20,043 nucleotides of DNA. Origin: Candidatus Levyibacteriota bacterium (GTDB lineage Bacteria > Patescibacteriota > Microgenomatia > Levybacterales > UBA12049). Positions 5,281 to 12,541 of the stretch are shown here, in pieces; within the stretch, counting starts at the first letter, position 1; the number at the start of each line of letters is the position of its first letter. The position numbers were made by a program, and so were the translations under genes. Location of the stretch: positions 7,460-27,502 of the forward strand of contig JACPDD010000020.1 in the NCBI GenBank assembly GCA_016184205.1. Reading direction: 5' to 3'. The notes under the pieces are model-generated. The model was not told the origin of the DNA and made no database searches. It saw nothing but the letters and a program-made list of their open reading frames with translations.

Positions 5281-5925
5281 ATGGGACAAAAAATTAATCC
5301 AAATATTTTAAGGCTTGGGCCTGTTTATAACTGGCATAGCCGTTGGTTTGATGACAGGCGATATAAAGATCTTTTACTTGAGGACTTTATGCTGCGAAAG
5401 GCACTTATGGATAGACTTAAAACAGCAGGAATATCAGATATTGAAATTGAAAGGTCAATAAACAATATCAACTTGATAATTTATGTTTCAAGGCCCGGAA
5501 TGGTTATTGGCCGGGCAGGAACAGGACTTGATGATTTGAGAAAGTTCTTGACATTGATTATTGCAAAGGGAAAGAAAGGAAAGGATATTCCAAAGCTGGA
5601 TATTAGAGTTGAGCCGATTAAAGAAGCAAATCTGGATGCATATTTGATTGCTAAAAATATTTCTGACCAATTAACAAGAAGAATGCCCCATAAACGTTTA
5701 ATGACTCAGTCGGTTGAGCGCGTTATGAGTTCGGGGGCAAAGGGAGTGAGAATAATTCTAGCAGGAAGAATAGGAGGGGCAGAAATTGCAAGACGGGAAA
5801 AAATGCAAAAAGGAACAGTTCCGTTGTCAACAATTAGAGAGCATGTTACTTTTGCAAGTGTCCCTTCTCTTACAAAGAAAGGGTACATTGGAGTTAAAGT
5901 CTGGATAAACAGGGGAGATAAATAA
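5281..5925 (+). CDS. rpsC: 30S ribosomal protein S3
   Basis: S3 forms part of the mRNA entry channel and helicase of the 30S subunit. The 214-aa sequence starts MGQKINPNILRLG (canonical MGQKxxPxxxRLG). It carries the KH-domain motif PGMVIGRAGTGLDDL at about residues 73-87; the usual GKKG loop is GRAG here. It ends in the C-terminal S3 domain (MPHKRLMTQSVERVMSSGAKGVRIILAGRIGGAEIARREKM, then YGxxGVKVWI-like YIGVKVWINRGDK). The length is normal to slightly short, lacking the acidic tail of E. coli S3. No clear Shine-Dalgarno precedes the start. The downstream junction to rplP is filled by two heptamer arrays. Confidence 0.97.
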   Translation: MGQKINPNILRLGPVYNWHSRWFDDRRYKDLLLEDFMLRKALMDRLKTAGISDIEIERSINNINLIIYVSRPGMVIGRAGTGLDDLRKFLTLIIAKGKKGKDIPKLDIRVEPIKEANLDAYLIAKNISDQLTRRMPHKRLMTQSVERVMSSGAKGVRIILAGRIGGAEIARREKMQKGTVPLSTIREHVTFASVPSLTKKGYIGVKVWINRGDK

Positions 5926-5927
5926 GT

Positions 5928-5955
5928 CAAATTTCAAAATGCAAAATTCAAAATT
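5928..5955 (+). repeat. Heptamer array (CAAAATT)x4, rpsC-rplP junction
   Basis: CAAATTT, CAAAATG, CAAAATT, CAAAATT, starting two bases after the rpsC stop. It has the same unit (rotated) as the TTCAAAA array before rpsM. Confidence 0.85.
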
Positions 5956-5962
5956 ACAATTC

Positions 5963-6005
5963 AAAAGTAAAAATGTTAACTTTTCACTTTTAACTTTTCA
6001 CTTGA
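5963..6005 (+). repeat. Heptamer array (AACTTTT CACTTTT) forming a long hairpin
   Basis: AACTTTT, CACTTTT, AACTTTT, CACTTGA occupy 5978-6005. The segment upstream (AAAAGTAAAAATGTT, about 5963-5977) is nearly the reverse complement of the first two units, with its turn at GTTAAC. The RNA could therefore form a stem of about 13 pairs between rpsC and rplP. It may insulate or stabilise mRNA ends; there is no evidence for a terminator beyond T-runs inside the arm. Confidence 0.7.
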
Positions 6006-6024
6006 GCGACCGAAGGGAGCGAAT

Positions 6025-6441
6025 ATGTTGATACCAAAAAGAGCAAAATATATAAAACAACAAAGAGGGCGCATGAAGGGAGACGCGCATTCAGGAACCA
6101 AGGTTTCTTTTGGCGAGTATGGGCTTATGGCTGAGCAACAGGGTTGGATAACAAGCAGACAAATAGAAGCAAGCAGACGTGCCATAACTCACTATATTCA
6201 AAGAGGTGGAAGAGTATGGATAAGAATTTTTCCAGATAAACCAATCACTAAAAAACCAGCAGAAACCAGAATGGGAGGAGGAAAGGGAGATATTTATGAG
6301 CATGTTGCAAGAGTTTTGCCAGGACGTATGCTTTTTGAAATGGGTGGAGTTCCAAAAGAAACAGCAGTTGCGGCCCTAAGACTTGCGTCTCATAAACTTC
6401 CTGTTTCAACAAGAGTAGTAGTAAAGGATGAGCAAATTTAA
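6025..6441 (+). CDS. rplP: 50S ribosomal protein L16
   Basis: L16 binds near the A-site tRNA and helps shape the peptidyl-transferase centre. The 138-aa protein starts MLIPKRAKYIKQQRGRMKG (family MLxPKRxKxRKxxRGRxxG). It carries ITSRQIEASRRAITHYIQRGGRVWIRIFPDKPITKKPAETRMGGGKG, the L16 signature, and ends in helix AAVAALRLASHKLPV. The length is normal. The ribosome-binding region (GAGCGACCGAAGGGAGCGAA, 6004-6023) is GC-rich and resembles the region before rpsM, standing out against the AT-rich array just upstream. Confidence 0.97.
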   Translation: MLIPKRAKYIKQQRGRMKGDAHSGTKVSFGEYGLMAEQQGWITSRQIEASRRAITHYIQRGGRVWIRIFPDKPITKKPAETRMGGGKGDIYEHVARVLPGRMLFEMGGVPKETAVAALRLASHKLPVSTRVVVKDEQI

Positions 6442-6462
6442 TCCTGAAAAGATTCTATAAGT

Positions 6463-6675
6463 ATGAAAACAAAAGACATTAAGGATTTACATTCAAAGAC
6501 CGAAGAAGAACTTAAAGGTATGTATAAAATTGCAAAAGAAGATCTGTTAGAGCTTAACTTATCTAAGTCTTTGGCAAAGCTTAAAAATACAAGTTCAATT
6601 TTTTCAAAGAAAAAAGACATAGCAAGAATCTTAACAATTCTAAGAGGAAAGGAGCTGGCAAATGAGAATAATTGA
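6463..6675 (+). CDS. rpmC: 50S ribosomal protein L29
   Basis: A 70-aa, Lys/Leu-rich helical protein at the standard L29 position between L16 and S17. It starts MKTKDIKDLHSKTEEELK (family KxxELRxxSxEEL) and ends with KKDIARILTILRGKE (family NPxxIRxxRRxIARIxTxL). L29 lies near the tunnel exit beside L23 and contacts trigger factor. The central residues are poorly conserved, as is usual. The last 14 bases overlap rpsQ. Upstream, CCTGAAAAG gives a weak Shine-Dalgarno region. Identification rests on position, length and the terminal motif. Confidence 0.93.
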   Translation: MKTKDIKDLHSKTEEELKGMYKIAKEDLLELNLSKSLAKLKNTSSIFSKKKDIARILTILRGKELANENN

Positions 6676-6895
6676 AGGCAAAGTGGTATCTGTAAAGATG
6701 CAGGGAGTTGTAGTTGTTGAGGTAAGAAGGAAAATCTCTCACCCGCTTTATAAAAAGCTTATTAACAAGAGAAAAAAATACAAAGCTGCGGTAGGTGACA
6801 TGACTGTTTCTTTGGGAGACAAGGTTAAAATTGCTGAGACCCGCCCGCTCTCAAAAGATACGCATTTTAGATTACTGGAGGTAATTAAGCAGTGA
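6662..6895 (+). CDS. rpsQ: 30S ribosomal protein S17
   Basis: An OB-fold primary 16S rRNA binder. The 77-aa sequence shows EGKVVSVKMQGVVVVEVRRKISHPLYKKLINKRKKYKA and GDKVKIAETRPLSKDTHFRLLEVI, matching GxVxSxKMxKTxxVxVxxxxxHPxYxKxxxxxxKxxxHD and the VxIxExRPLSKxKxWxlxEVI block. ATG 6662 has AAAGGAG eight bases upstream inside rpmC. The stop TGA overlaps the GTG start of rplN, so the L29-S17-L14-L24 set is tightly coupled by overlaps. Confidence 0.97.
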   Translation: MRIIEGKVVSVKMQGVVVVEVRRKISHPLYKKLINKRKKYKAAVGDMTVSLGDKVKIAETRPLSKDTHFRLLEVIKQ

Positions 6896-7266
6896 TACAA
6901 CACAGGTCAATAGTAAAAGTTGCTGATAATTGCGGCGCAAAGTCACTTCTTGTGATTCAGGTTTTTGGTGGATCAAAGAGAAAATTTGGCTATCTTGGAG
7001 ATGTATTAAATTGCGTTGTTAAAGATGCGTCTTCAGATGGTACGGTAAAAGACAGCCAAATTGTCAAAGCGGTTCTTGTTAGGTCCCGCAAAGAATTTAA
7101 AAGAGAAGATGGGTCATATATTAGATTTTCAGAAAATGCAGCGGTTGTTATAGATAACGCAAAAGATAAAAACCCTGTTGGAACGAGAATTTTTGGTCCA
7201 ATAGCAAGAGAGGTAAAAGATAAGGGATTTGCAAAAATTGCAAGTATGGCAAGCGAGGTTCTATGA
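6892..7266 (+). CDS. rplN: 50S ribosomal protein L14
   Basis: L14 binds 23S rRNA at the subunit interface and is the docking site of the silencing factor RsfS. It starts at GTG 6892, overlapping the S17 stop, with GGAGGT about 11 bases upstream. There is no upstream ATG, and the protein begins MIQHRSIVKVADNCGAKSL, aligned with the normal MIQxxTxLxVADNSGAKxx. Other blocks are GDVLNCVVKDA, KAVLVRSRKEFKREDGSYIRFSENAAVVIDNAKDKNPVGTRIFGPIAREVK and FAKIASMASEVL. The length of 124 aa is typical. Confidence 0.97.
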   Translation: MIQHRSIVKVADNCGAKSLLVIQVFGGSKRKFGYLGDVLNCVVKDASSDGTVKDSQIVKAVLVRSRKEFKREDGSYIRFSENAAVVIDNAKDKNPVGTRIFGPIAREVKDKGFAKIASMASEVL

Positions 7267-7568
7267 AACTTAAAAAGGGAGATACAGTTACAGTTACTGT
7301 GGGGAAAGATAGGGGCAAGACAGAGAAAATTGAAAAAGTTCTTATCAAGGAAGACAAAATTATAGTCACCGGAGTAAATAGATTTAAAAGACATTTGAAA
7401 GCAAGAGCGGCGGGAAAGCCATCCGAAATTGTAACAATCACAAAGGCTATATCAGTGGCCAATGTTTCGCTTGTTTGCCCTAATTGTAAAAAATTAACAA
7501 GAATAGGCTACGGCGGAGAAAAAGGAAAGAAAATGAGAGTTTGTAGGAAATGCAAAAAGGAGATTTAA
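7263..7568 (+). CDS. rplX: 50S ribosomal protein L24, zinc-ribbon form
   Basis: L24 is an assembly initiator that binds the 5' end of 23S rRNA. The KOW motif is at the N-terminus (LKKGDTVTVTVGKDRGKTEKIEKV), followed by GVNRFKRHLKA. The C-terminus has two Cys pairs, CPNC (72, 75) and CRKC (94, 97), forming a probable zinc knuckle as seen in many bacterial L24 proteins. Its ATG overlaps the rplN stop (ATGA). The gap to rplE holds a small CCCTGAAGGG palindrome containing the rplE Shine-Dalgarno. Confidence 0.96.
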   Translation: MKLKKGDTVTVTVGKDRGKTEKIEKVLIKEDKIIVTGVNRFKRHLKARAAGKPSEIVTITKAISVANVSLVCPNCKKLTRIGYGGEKGKKMRVCRKCKKEI

Positions 7569-7590
7569 GCCCTGAAGGGATTTTTGGCAT

Positions 7591-8130
7591 ATGGATAATT
7601 TGCAGCAAAGATTTAAAAAAGAAATAGCAAGTAAACTAAAAGAAGAATTGGGAATTAAAAACGTCCACCAAATTCCGTCTATGGTTAAAATAGTTGTTAA
7701 TATGGGAGTCAAAGATGCTGTTATAGACAAAAAGAATTTGGAACTGGCTAAGGAGCAGCTTACTCAAGTTGTAGGGCAAAAACCAAAAATTACCAAAGCT
7801 AAAACATCCATCGCTGCATTTAAGTTAAGAGAGGGAGATAAAATTGGATTGGTCGTAACACTTAGAGGACGTCGGATGTATGAGTTCTTTGAAAAACTCG
7901 TAAACGTTGTTTTTCCAAGACTACGGGACTTTCACGGCATTAGTAAAGACAGTTTTGACGGACGGGGAAATTTCACTTTAGGATTTTCAGAAACCACTGT
8001 TTTTCCGGAAATTGATCCCGGAAAAGTAGAAAAAGCTCAAGGGCTTGAAATAACAATTGTAACAAATGCAAAAGATGACAAGAAGGCAGCGTCACTGCTT
8101 ACGGCGCTAGGCATGCCCTTTCAGAAATAA
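7591..8130 (+). CDS. rplE: 50S ribosomal protein L5
   Basis: L5 binds 5S rRNA in the central protuberance. The 179-aa sequence has the usual landmarks: VHQIPSMVKIVVNMGVKDA, LAKEQLTQVVGQKPKITKAKTSIAAFKLREGDKIGLVVTLRGRRMYEFFEKLVNVVFPRLRDFHGI, then FDGRGNFTLGFSETTVFPEI and ALGMPFQK at the end. The length is normal. GAAGGGA lies about 11 bases before the ATG, inside a small palindrome (7570-7579). Downstream is an 84-nt AT-rich gap before rpsN with a faint 7-bp periodicity (AAAAATG, AAAAATA). Confidence 0.97.
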   Translation: MDNLQQRFKKEIASKLKEELGIKNVHQIPSMVKIVVNMGVKDAVIDKKNLELAKEQLTQVVGQKPKITKAKTSIAAFKLREGDKIGLVVTLRGRRMYEFFEKLVNVVFPRLRDFHGISKDSFDGRGNFTLGFSETTVFPEIDPGKVEKAQGLEITIVTNAKDDKKAASLLTALGMPFQK

Positions 8131-8214
8131 AAAATGAAAAATAATATCTCAAAAATAAAAACAAAAAGATTTAAGATTTTATCTATAATTTTTAATTTTG
8201 ACTGAAAGGAATAT

Positions 8215-8400
8215 ATGGCTAAAAAATCAAATGTAGCAAGAGCAGGACAAAAACAAAAATACTCAACAAGAGTGCATCACAGATGCAGCATCTGTGGAAG
8301 AAATAAGGCCTACATGAGAAGGTTTGGTCTTTGTAGAATCTGTTTTAGAGAGCTGGCTTTAAAAGGAGAGCTGCCTGGAGTTACAAAATCAACCTGGTAG
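8215..8400 (+). CDS. rpsN: 30S ribosomal protein S14, zinc type
   Basis: A 61-aa S14 of the short zinc-binding class. Cysteines C24, C27, C40 and C43 form two CxxC pairs (CSIC, CRIC), and the C-terminus ELALKGELPGVTKSTW is the family's GxxPGxxKxSW motif. S14 lies in the 30S head next to S3 and S10. GAAAGGA precedes the ATG by four to five bases. The 84-nt upstream gap contains a TATAAT (8184-8189), but no acceptable -35 is seen. Confidence 0.97.
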   Translation: MAKKSNVARAGQKQKYSTRVHHRCSICGRNKAYMRRFGLCRICFRELALKGELPGVTKSTW

Positions 8401-8406
8401 AAAAAT

Positions 8407-8799
8407 ATGTATCAAGTTGCAAATTTAATAACAACAATAAAAAACAGTGCGGCGGCAAGAAGAAGAACTGCTACTGTCCCGTATTCTAATATGAGCCGAA
8501 ATATTGGACAGGTTCTTGTTAAAGAAGGATTTTTAACAAGTATAAAAGAGGACACGGTTGATAAAAGACGAGTCCTTGTTGTGACGTTAAAATTTACTAA
8601 AAGAATGCCTGCAGTAAGAGATGTAAAAATTGTTTCAAAGCCTTCTCTTAGGGTTTATGCTAGCTCAAAAAAGGTTCACGAAGTTAAAATAAGCGCAAGG
8701 CACAAAGTAATTCTTTCAACGAATAAAGGAATTATGGAAGCTGGGGCAGCCCAGAAGGAAGGAATTGGGGGAGAAATTCTCTTCACAATTAATAGCTAA
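8407..8799 (+). CDS. rpsH: 30S ribosomal protein S8
   Basis: S8 is a primary 16S rRNA binder of the central domain and the classic autoregulator of the spc operon in E. coli. The 130-aa sequence shows NLITTIKNSAAARRRTATVPYSNMSRNIGQVLVKEGFL, VSKPSLRVYASSKKV and ILSTNKGIMEAGAAQKEGIGGEILFTI, matching the S8 C-terminal block STSxGVMxxxxAxxxxxGGExLcxV. No strong Shine-Dalgarno precedes ATG 8407. It is followed one base later by rplF. Confidence 0.97.
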   Translation: MYQVANLITTIKNSAAARRRTATVPYSNMSRNIGQVLVKEGFLTSIKEDTVDKRRVLVVTLKFTKRMPAVRDVKIVSKPSLRVYASSKKVHEVKISARHKVILSTNKGIMEAGAAQKEGIGGEILFTINS

Positions 8800-8800
8800 T

Positions 8801-9355
8801 ATGTCAAAAATAGGTGGAAAACCAGTAACAATAAAAGAAGGGGTTAAAGTAGCAATTCATCAGGGGACGGTAAGAGTTGAAGGTCCAAAAGGGAGTCTTC
8901 AATTTGTTCTTCCAAAGGAGATTGCAGCTAAGTTAGTGGAAGGCAGAATTGAGGTCTCTCAAAGCAGAAAAACAGAAGACAGAAAAATAAGAGCACTATT
9001 TGGATTGACCCGTGCAATGATTGCAAATATGGTAGAGGGCGTTTCTTTAGGATTTGAAAAAAGACTTGAACTTTCCGGGGTTGGATATAGAGCACAAGTT
9101 CAAGGAAATGATTTAGTTATTTCCGTAGGATTTTCACATCCTGTAAAAATAGTTCCAGCGGAGGGAATAAAATTTGCAGTTGAGGAAAATAATATTATAG
9201 TCTCCGGAATTGATAAGACCTTAGTTGGGAATACTGCGGCAGTAATAAGAGCAATTAAACCACCAGAGCCGTATAAGGGAAAAGGAATAAAATATAAAGA
9301 TGAAAGAATTAGAAGAAAGGTTGGAAAAGCAGCGAAGGCTCTAGGAGTTAAATAA
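8801..9355 (+). CDS. rplF: 50S ribosomal protein L6
   Basis: I use ATG 8801 (MSKIGGKPVTIKEGVKVAI), the canonical L6 opening. A possible upstream start at 8765 lies inside rpsH and would add 12 unrelated residues. The 184-aa protein has two L6 domains. The second carries KRLELSGVGYRAQVQGNDLVISVGFSHPV, and the C-terminal signature is PPEPYKGKGIKYKDERIRRKVGKAAK. L6 sits near the factor-binding site of the 50S subunit. The GGAATTGGGGGAG stretch upstream gives a distant Shine-Dalgarno. Confidence 0.97.
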   Translation: MSKIGGKPVTIKEGVKVAIHQGTVRVEGPKGSLQFVLPKEIAAKLVEGRIEVSQSRKTEDRKIRALFGLTRAMIANMVEGVSLGFEKRLELSGVGYRAQVQGNDLVISVGFSHPVKIVPAEGIKFAVEENNIIVSGIDKTLVGNTAAVIRAIKPPEPYKGKGIKYKDERIRRKVGKAAKALGVK

Positions 9356-9356
9356 T

Positions 9357-9704
9357 ATGAGCATGAATCAAGACAGAATCACTAGAAAATTGAGACGTGT
9401 AAGAAGGAAAATACAAGGCAGCAAAGACGCGCCAAGACTTTCTGTGTTTAGGTCAAGCAATCATATTTATGCACAGCTCATAGATGATGAAAAGAAGGAG
9501 ACAATCTTGGCAGTTTCGGAAAAAAAGTTAGGGAAGATTGAGGGCAAAAAGCTTGATAGATCAAAAGAGTTAGGGCTTCTTTTGGCAAAAGAAGCACTTG
9601 GTAAGAAAATTAAAAAAGTTATTTTTGACAGGGGGAAATATGCATATAAAGGAAGAGTTAAAGCTTTGGCAGAAGGCGCAAGAGAGGGAGGTCTTAACTT
9701 CTAA
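9357..9704 (+). CDS. rplR: 50S ribosomal protein L18
   Basis: L18 binds 5S rRNA with L5. Family blocks are RKLRRVRRKIQGSKDAPRLSVFRSSNHIYAQLIDDEKKETILAVSEKK and the C-terminal VIFDRGKYAYKGRVKALAEGAREGGLNF, which is the L18 signature (FDRGGYxYHGRVKALAExAREAGLxF). The start can be ATG 9357 or ATG 9363; both follow AGGAGTT at the end of rplF. The length of 113-115 aa is typical. Its stop overlaps the rpsE start (TAATG). Confidence 0.97.
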   Translation: MSMNQDRITRKLRRVRRKIQGSKDAPRLSVFRSSNHIYAQLIDDEKKETILAVSEKKLGKIEGKKLDRSKELGLLLAKEALGKKIKKVIFDRGKYAYKGRVKALAEGAREGGLNF

Positions 9705-10186
9705 TGGCATACGGTAATTTTCAAAGAGAAGGTAGCACTGATGGATATGATGAAAAAATTATCCAGGTTAACAGGGTTTCCAAAAAAACTAAAGGTGGAA
9801 ACAAAATAGGATTTTCTGTCCTGATGGTTGTAGGAGATAAAAAAGGCAAGGTAGGAGTTGGTCTTGGAAAAGCACCGGACGTAAGTTCTGCCATAAGAAA
9901 AGGCGCATCTATTGCAAGAAAACATTTAGTTGAAGTTCCTATTGTCAATACGACTATTCCCTTTAGGATAGACATAAAACTTGGGGCAGCTAAAATAATG
10001 CTAAAGCCAGCACCACGCGGAAGTGGTGTTATTGCAGGGGGAGCAGTAAGAAATGTTGTAACAGCAGCAGGTATTGAAAATATATCATCAAAAGTTTTGG
10101 GGACTAAAAATCAAGCTAGCAATGTGTACGCAGCAATAGAAGCTCTGAAGATACTTGGGCAGAGGTATGAAAGTAAAAAGAAATAA
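9704..10186 (+). CDS. rpsE: 30S ribosomal protein S5
   Basis: S5 contributes to translational accuracy and to the mRNA entry channel. The N-terminal double-stranded-RNA-binding-like domain reads YDEKIIQVNRVSKKTKGGNKIGFSVLMVVGDKKGKVGVGLGKAPDVSSAIRKG. The C-terminal domain reads LKPAPRGSGVIAGGAVRNVVTAAGIENISSKVLGTKNQASNVYAAIEAL. GGAGGT lies about 11 bases upstream, in the end of rplR. L30 (rpmD) normally follows S5. Here only 44 nt separate it from rplO and no ORF of L30 length exists. Confidence 0.97.
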   Translation: MAYGNFQREGSTDGYDEKIIQVNRVSKKTKGGNKIGFSVLMVVGDKKGKVGVGLGKAPDVSSAIRKGASIARKHLVEVPIVNTTIPFRIDIKLGAAKIMLKPAPRGSGVIAGGAVRNVVTAAGIENISSKVLGTKNQASNVYAAIEALKILGQRYESKKK

Positions 10187-10190
10187 CGCT

Positions 10191-10225
10191 TAAAGGGTGC
10201 TTTCAACATCCGGGAGAGGATTGTT
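10191..10225 (+). promoter_or_regulatory. rplO leader with small hairpin; rpmD absent
   Basis: TAAAGG-GTG-CTTTCAA (10191-10206) forms an AAAG/CTTT mini-hairpin. It recurs almost exactly before rpsK (TAAAGG-ACA-CTTTCAA, 15629-15644). GGGAGAGGA (10212-10220) is the likely rplO ribosome-binding site, about 10 bases from the ATG. Confidence 0.4.
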
Positions 10226-10230
10226 TTATC

Positions 10231-10689
10231 ATGGAATTAAATTCTTTATATAAGACTACAAATAAAAAAAAGAAGAGGCTTGGGCAAGGGCATGGCTCCG
10301 GTCGTGTTAAAACGTCCGGCCGAGGAACAAAAGGACAGAACGCAAGAAGTTCAAGGCCGCTTTCTTTTGAAGGAGGAGCTCTTACTCTTATAAAGCGTCT
10401 CCCATTTAGGCGGGGTAAGGGAAGAAATAAAGTTTTTAAGAACAAGCCACTTATTGTAAACGTAAAAGCGTTGGCCCTTCTTAAAAAAGACTCTATTGTT
10501 GATTTGGACGCTCTTGTTAAGAGTCATATTATTGATGAAAAAGATGCTAGAATGTATGGGGTCAAGGTTTTAGGGGATGGCGATTTAGCCGTTTCTCTTA
10601 TTGTTAAAGTGCCAGTTTCCAAGGGAGCTAAAAAAAAGATAGAAAAAGCAGGCGGTCGCGTCGAACACGACTCAATTAAAAACACATGA
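10231..10689 (+). CDS. rplO: 50S ribosomal protein L15
   Basis: L15 is a late-assembly 50S protein. The 152-aa sequence has the N-terminal RNA-binding extension RLGQGHGSGRVKTSGRGTKGQNARSS (family GRGxGSGxGKTSGRGxKGQxAR) and FEGGALTLIKRLPFRRGKGRN. It ends in the globular C-terminal domain with VKVLGDGDLAVSLIVKVPVSKGAKKKIEKAGGRVE. It starts at ATG 10231 and overlaps secY by ATGA. The normal partner gene rpmD upstream is missing. Confidence 0.97.
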   Translation: MELNSLYKTTNKKKKRLGQGHGSGRVKTSGRGTKGQNARSSRPLSFEGGALTLIKRLPFRRGKGRNKVFKNKPLIVNVKALALLKKDSIVDLDALVKSHIIDEKDARMYGVKVLGDGDLAVSLIVKVPVSKGAKKKIEKAGGRVEHDSIKNT

Positions 10690-11972
10690 ATAATGTCTTA
10701 ACACTTTTTAAAAATTCATTTAAAACTGAAAGTGTTAGACGAAAAATTCTCTTTACAATCGCAATATTTCTAATATTTAGAATATTTGCTCATATTCCAG
10801 TTGCAGGAGTTAACTTGGAAGCTTTAAAAAATCTTTTCTCCCAGAATCAATTCCTAGGGCTTCTGGACATTTTTTCAGGTGGGACTTTAGCCAACTTCTC
10901 TGTTATGGCACTGGGTCTTAATCCATACATCAATGCTTCAATAATCATGCAGCTTTTAACAATGGTTTTCCCTAAGCTTGAAGCGCTACAAAAAGAAGGA
11001 GAGTCAGGGAGAAGAAAAATGAATCAATACACAAGACTGATTACAGTTCCTCTAGCGATATTCCAGGCGATTGGAATGTACGCACTCTTGCGAAGCCAGG
11101 GGATAATTACTGTACTTGCTCCTCTGGATTTAATTGCTTTTATGTTAACTATGACGGCAGGCAGCATGCTGCTGGTTTGGCTTGGAGAATTAATAACGGA
11201 GAAAGGATTGGGAAATGGAATCTCCCTTTTAATTTTTGCAGGAATTGTAGGAAGACTTCCTGTCTCTCTAGGACAAACTTTGTCCACCTTGAATAGTTCA
11301 AATTTCTTAAACATTATCCTTTTTGCCGGAGTTGCACTCATAGTTATTGGTTCAATAGTCCTTATAAATGAAGCGACAAGACAAATAAGCGTATATTATG
11401 CAAAAAGGGTAAGGGGAAACAAGATGTATGGAGGTCAAACAACTCATCTGCCACTTAGACTTAACCAAGCTGGTGTAATTCCGATAATTTTTGCGGTTTC
11501 CTTAGTTCTTATGCCATCTCTTATTGCTAATTATCTAACAGCATCAAAAAACCCAGTGCTCTTTAACATAGCAACAACTTTAACTGTGTGGTTTAATCCG
11601 GATGGAATTTTTTATAACGCCCTGTACTTTATTTTGATTGTAGGTTTTACTTATTTTTACACCGCTGTGGTTTTTAACCCAAAGAAAATTGCGGAAGATA
11701 TACAAAAATATGGAGGTTTTGTTCCGGGCATTAGACCGGGCGCCTCAACTTCACATTATTTAAATTATATCTTAACTCGTATAACTCTAGCAGGGGCCAT
11801 ATTTTTGGGTATCATTGCTATTTTTCCAACAGTCGCCAGAGCTTTTACAAATGTCCAAACGCTTCTTATTGGTGGAACTGGTATACTAATCGTTGTGTCT
11901 GTGGTGCTTGAGACTATAAAAGCACTTGAAGCGCAATTAGTAATGAAAAATTACGACTCTTTTACTAAATAA
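10686..11972 (+). CDS. secY: Protein translocase subunit SecY
   Basis: The pore subunit of the Sec translocon in the cytoplasmic membrane, 428 aa and about ten predicted membrane segments. Family landmarks: RKILFTIAIFLIFRIFAHIPVAGV (first segment), FSVMALGLNPYINASIIMQLL (plug and second segment), GESGRRKMNQYTRLIT (the cytoplasmic loop), GELITEKGLGNGISLLIFAGI, a later cytoplasmic loop QISVYYAKRVRGNKMYGGQTTHLPLRLNQAGVIPIIFA, and the C-terminal cytoplasmic loop FNPKKIAEDIQKYGGFVPGIRPG. It starts in the rplO stop (ATGA) without its own Shine-Dalgarno, so translation is probably coupled. Its stop codon abuts a perfect 16-nt palindrome. Confidence 0.98.
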   Translation: MNNVLTLFKNSFKTESVRRKILFTIAIFLIFRIFAHIPVAGVNLEALKNLFSQNQFLGLLDIFSGGTLANFSVMALGLNPYINASIIMQLLTMVFPKLEALQKEGESGRRKMNQYTRLITVPLAIFQAIGMYALLRSQGIITVLAPLDLIAFMLTMTAGSMLLVWLGELITEKGLGNGISLLIFAGIVGRLPVSLGQTLSTLNSSNFLNIILFAGVALIVIGSIVLINEATRQISVYYAKRVRGNKMYGGQTTHLPLRLNQAGVIPIIFAVSLVLMPSLIANYLTASKNPVLFNIATTLTVWFNPDGIFYNALYFILIVGFTYFYTAVVFNPKKIAEDIQKYGGFVPGIRPGASTSHYLNYILTRITLAGAIFLGIIAIFPTVARAFTNVQTLLIGGTGILIVVSVVLETIKALEAQLVMKNYDSFTK

Positions 11973-11988
11973 TCCGCCAGCTGGCGGA
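11973..11988. repeat. Perfect 16-nt palindrome between secY and adk
   Basis: TCCGCCAGCTGGCGGA begins at the base after the secY stop. It is far more GC-rich than its surroundings. No T-run follows, so it is not a standard terminator. It may be a dispersed repeat or an mRNA end-stabilising structure. Confidence 0.7.
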
Positions 11989-11995
11989 CAAGAAT

Positions 11996-12541
11996 ATGAA
12001 ACTTATTTTAATAGGAATTCAGGGAGCAGGAAAGTCAACGCAGGGGAATTTACTCTCTGAAAAGTTGGGCATTCCCTATCTTTCAACAGGACACATTTTT
12101 AGAGAGCTTGCTAGAGAGAAAACGTCTCTTGGCCGCTACATAAAAGAAGTTATGAATGCAGGATATCTTATTTCGGATGAAAAAACTCTTCAGATAGTAA
12201 CAGAGTATTTGCATCGACCAGAGTATGAAAACGGATATATTCTGGATGGTTTTCCTAGAACTATTGCTCAAGCAGAGGCATTTAAAAATGGAATAGACAA
12301 GGTAGTTTATCTAAAAGTTTCAGACAGGGAAGCTTTATGGAGGCTTTCCTATAGAGATGACAATAATAGACAGGATGAAACGCTTACCGCAATAAGAAAA
12401 AGAATAGAGCAATTTAATCTACTAACAAAGCCAGTCTTGGATTATTACAGGAAGATAGGGAAACTGGTGGAGGTTAACGGGGAGAGTTCAATTGAGGAAG
12501 TGTTCCAAAGTATTCTAGAAGGTATAGGAAAAGGTGGATAA
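11996..12541 (+). CDS. adk: Adenylate kinase, short-LID form
   Basis: Converts AMP + ATP to two ADP in the cytoplasm. The P-loop GIQGAGKST (7-15) has Gln where most have Pro and Ser where most have Gly. The AMP-binding helix start is YLSTGHIFRE, with His replacing the usual Asp of STGDMLR. DGFPRT (84-89) is intact. The LID is very short (RLSYRDDNNRQDE, 116-128), keeping Arg residues and the DD pair but lacking the zinc or long LID of typical bacterial Adk. The protein has 181 aa against about 214 for long forms. adk after secY is the classic order. No Shine-Dalgarno is seen. The end overlaps the next kinase by 8 bp. Specificity for AMP is inferred from family and position. Confidence 0.88.
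   Translation: MKLILIGIQGAGKSTQGNLLSEKLGIPYLSTGHIFRELAREKTSLGRYIKEVMNAGYLISDEKTLQIVTEYLHRPEYENGYILDGFPRTIAQAEAFKNGIDKVVYLKVSDREALWRLSYRDDNNRQDETLTAIRKRIEQFNLLTKPVLDYYRKIGKLVEVNGESSIEEVFQSILEGIGKGG

Noticed and set aside
8184..8189. TATAAT upstream of rpsN as a promoter
   Set aside because: No acceptable -35 at 16-18 bp and no TG extension; the gap is simply very AT-rich.
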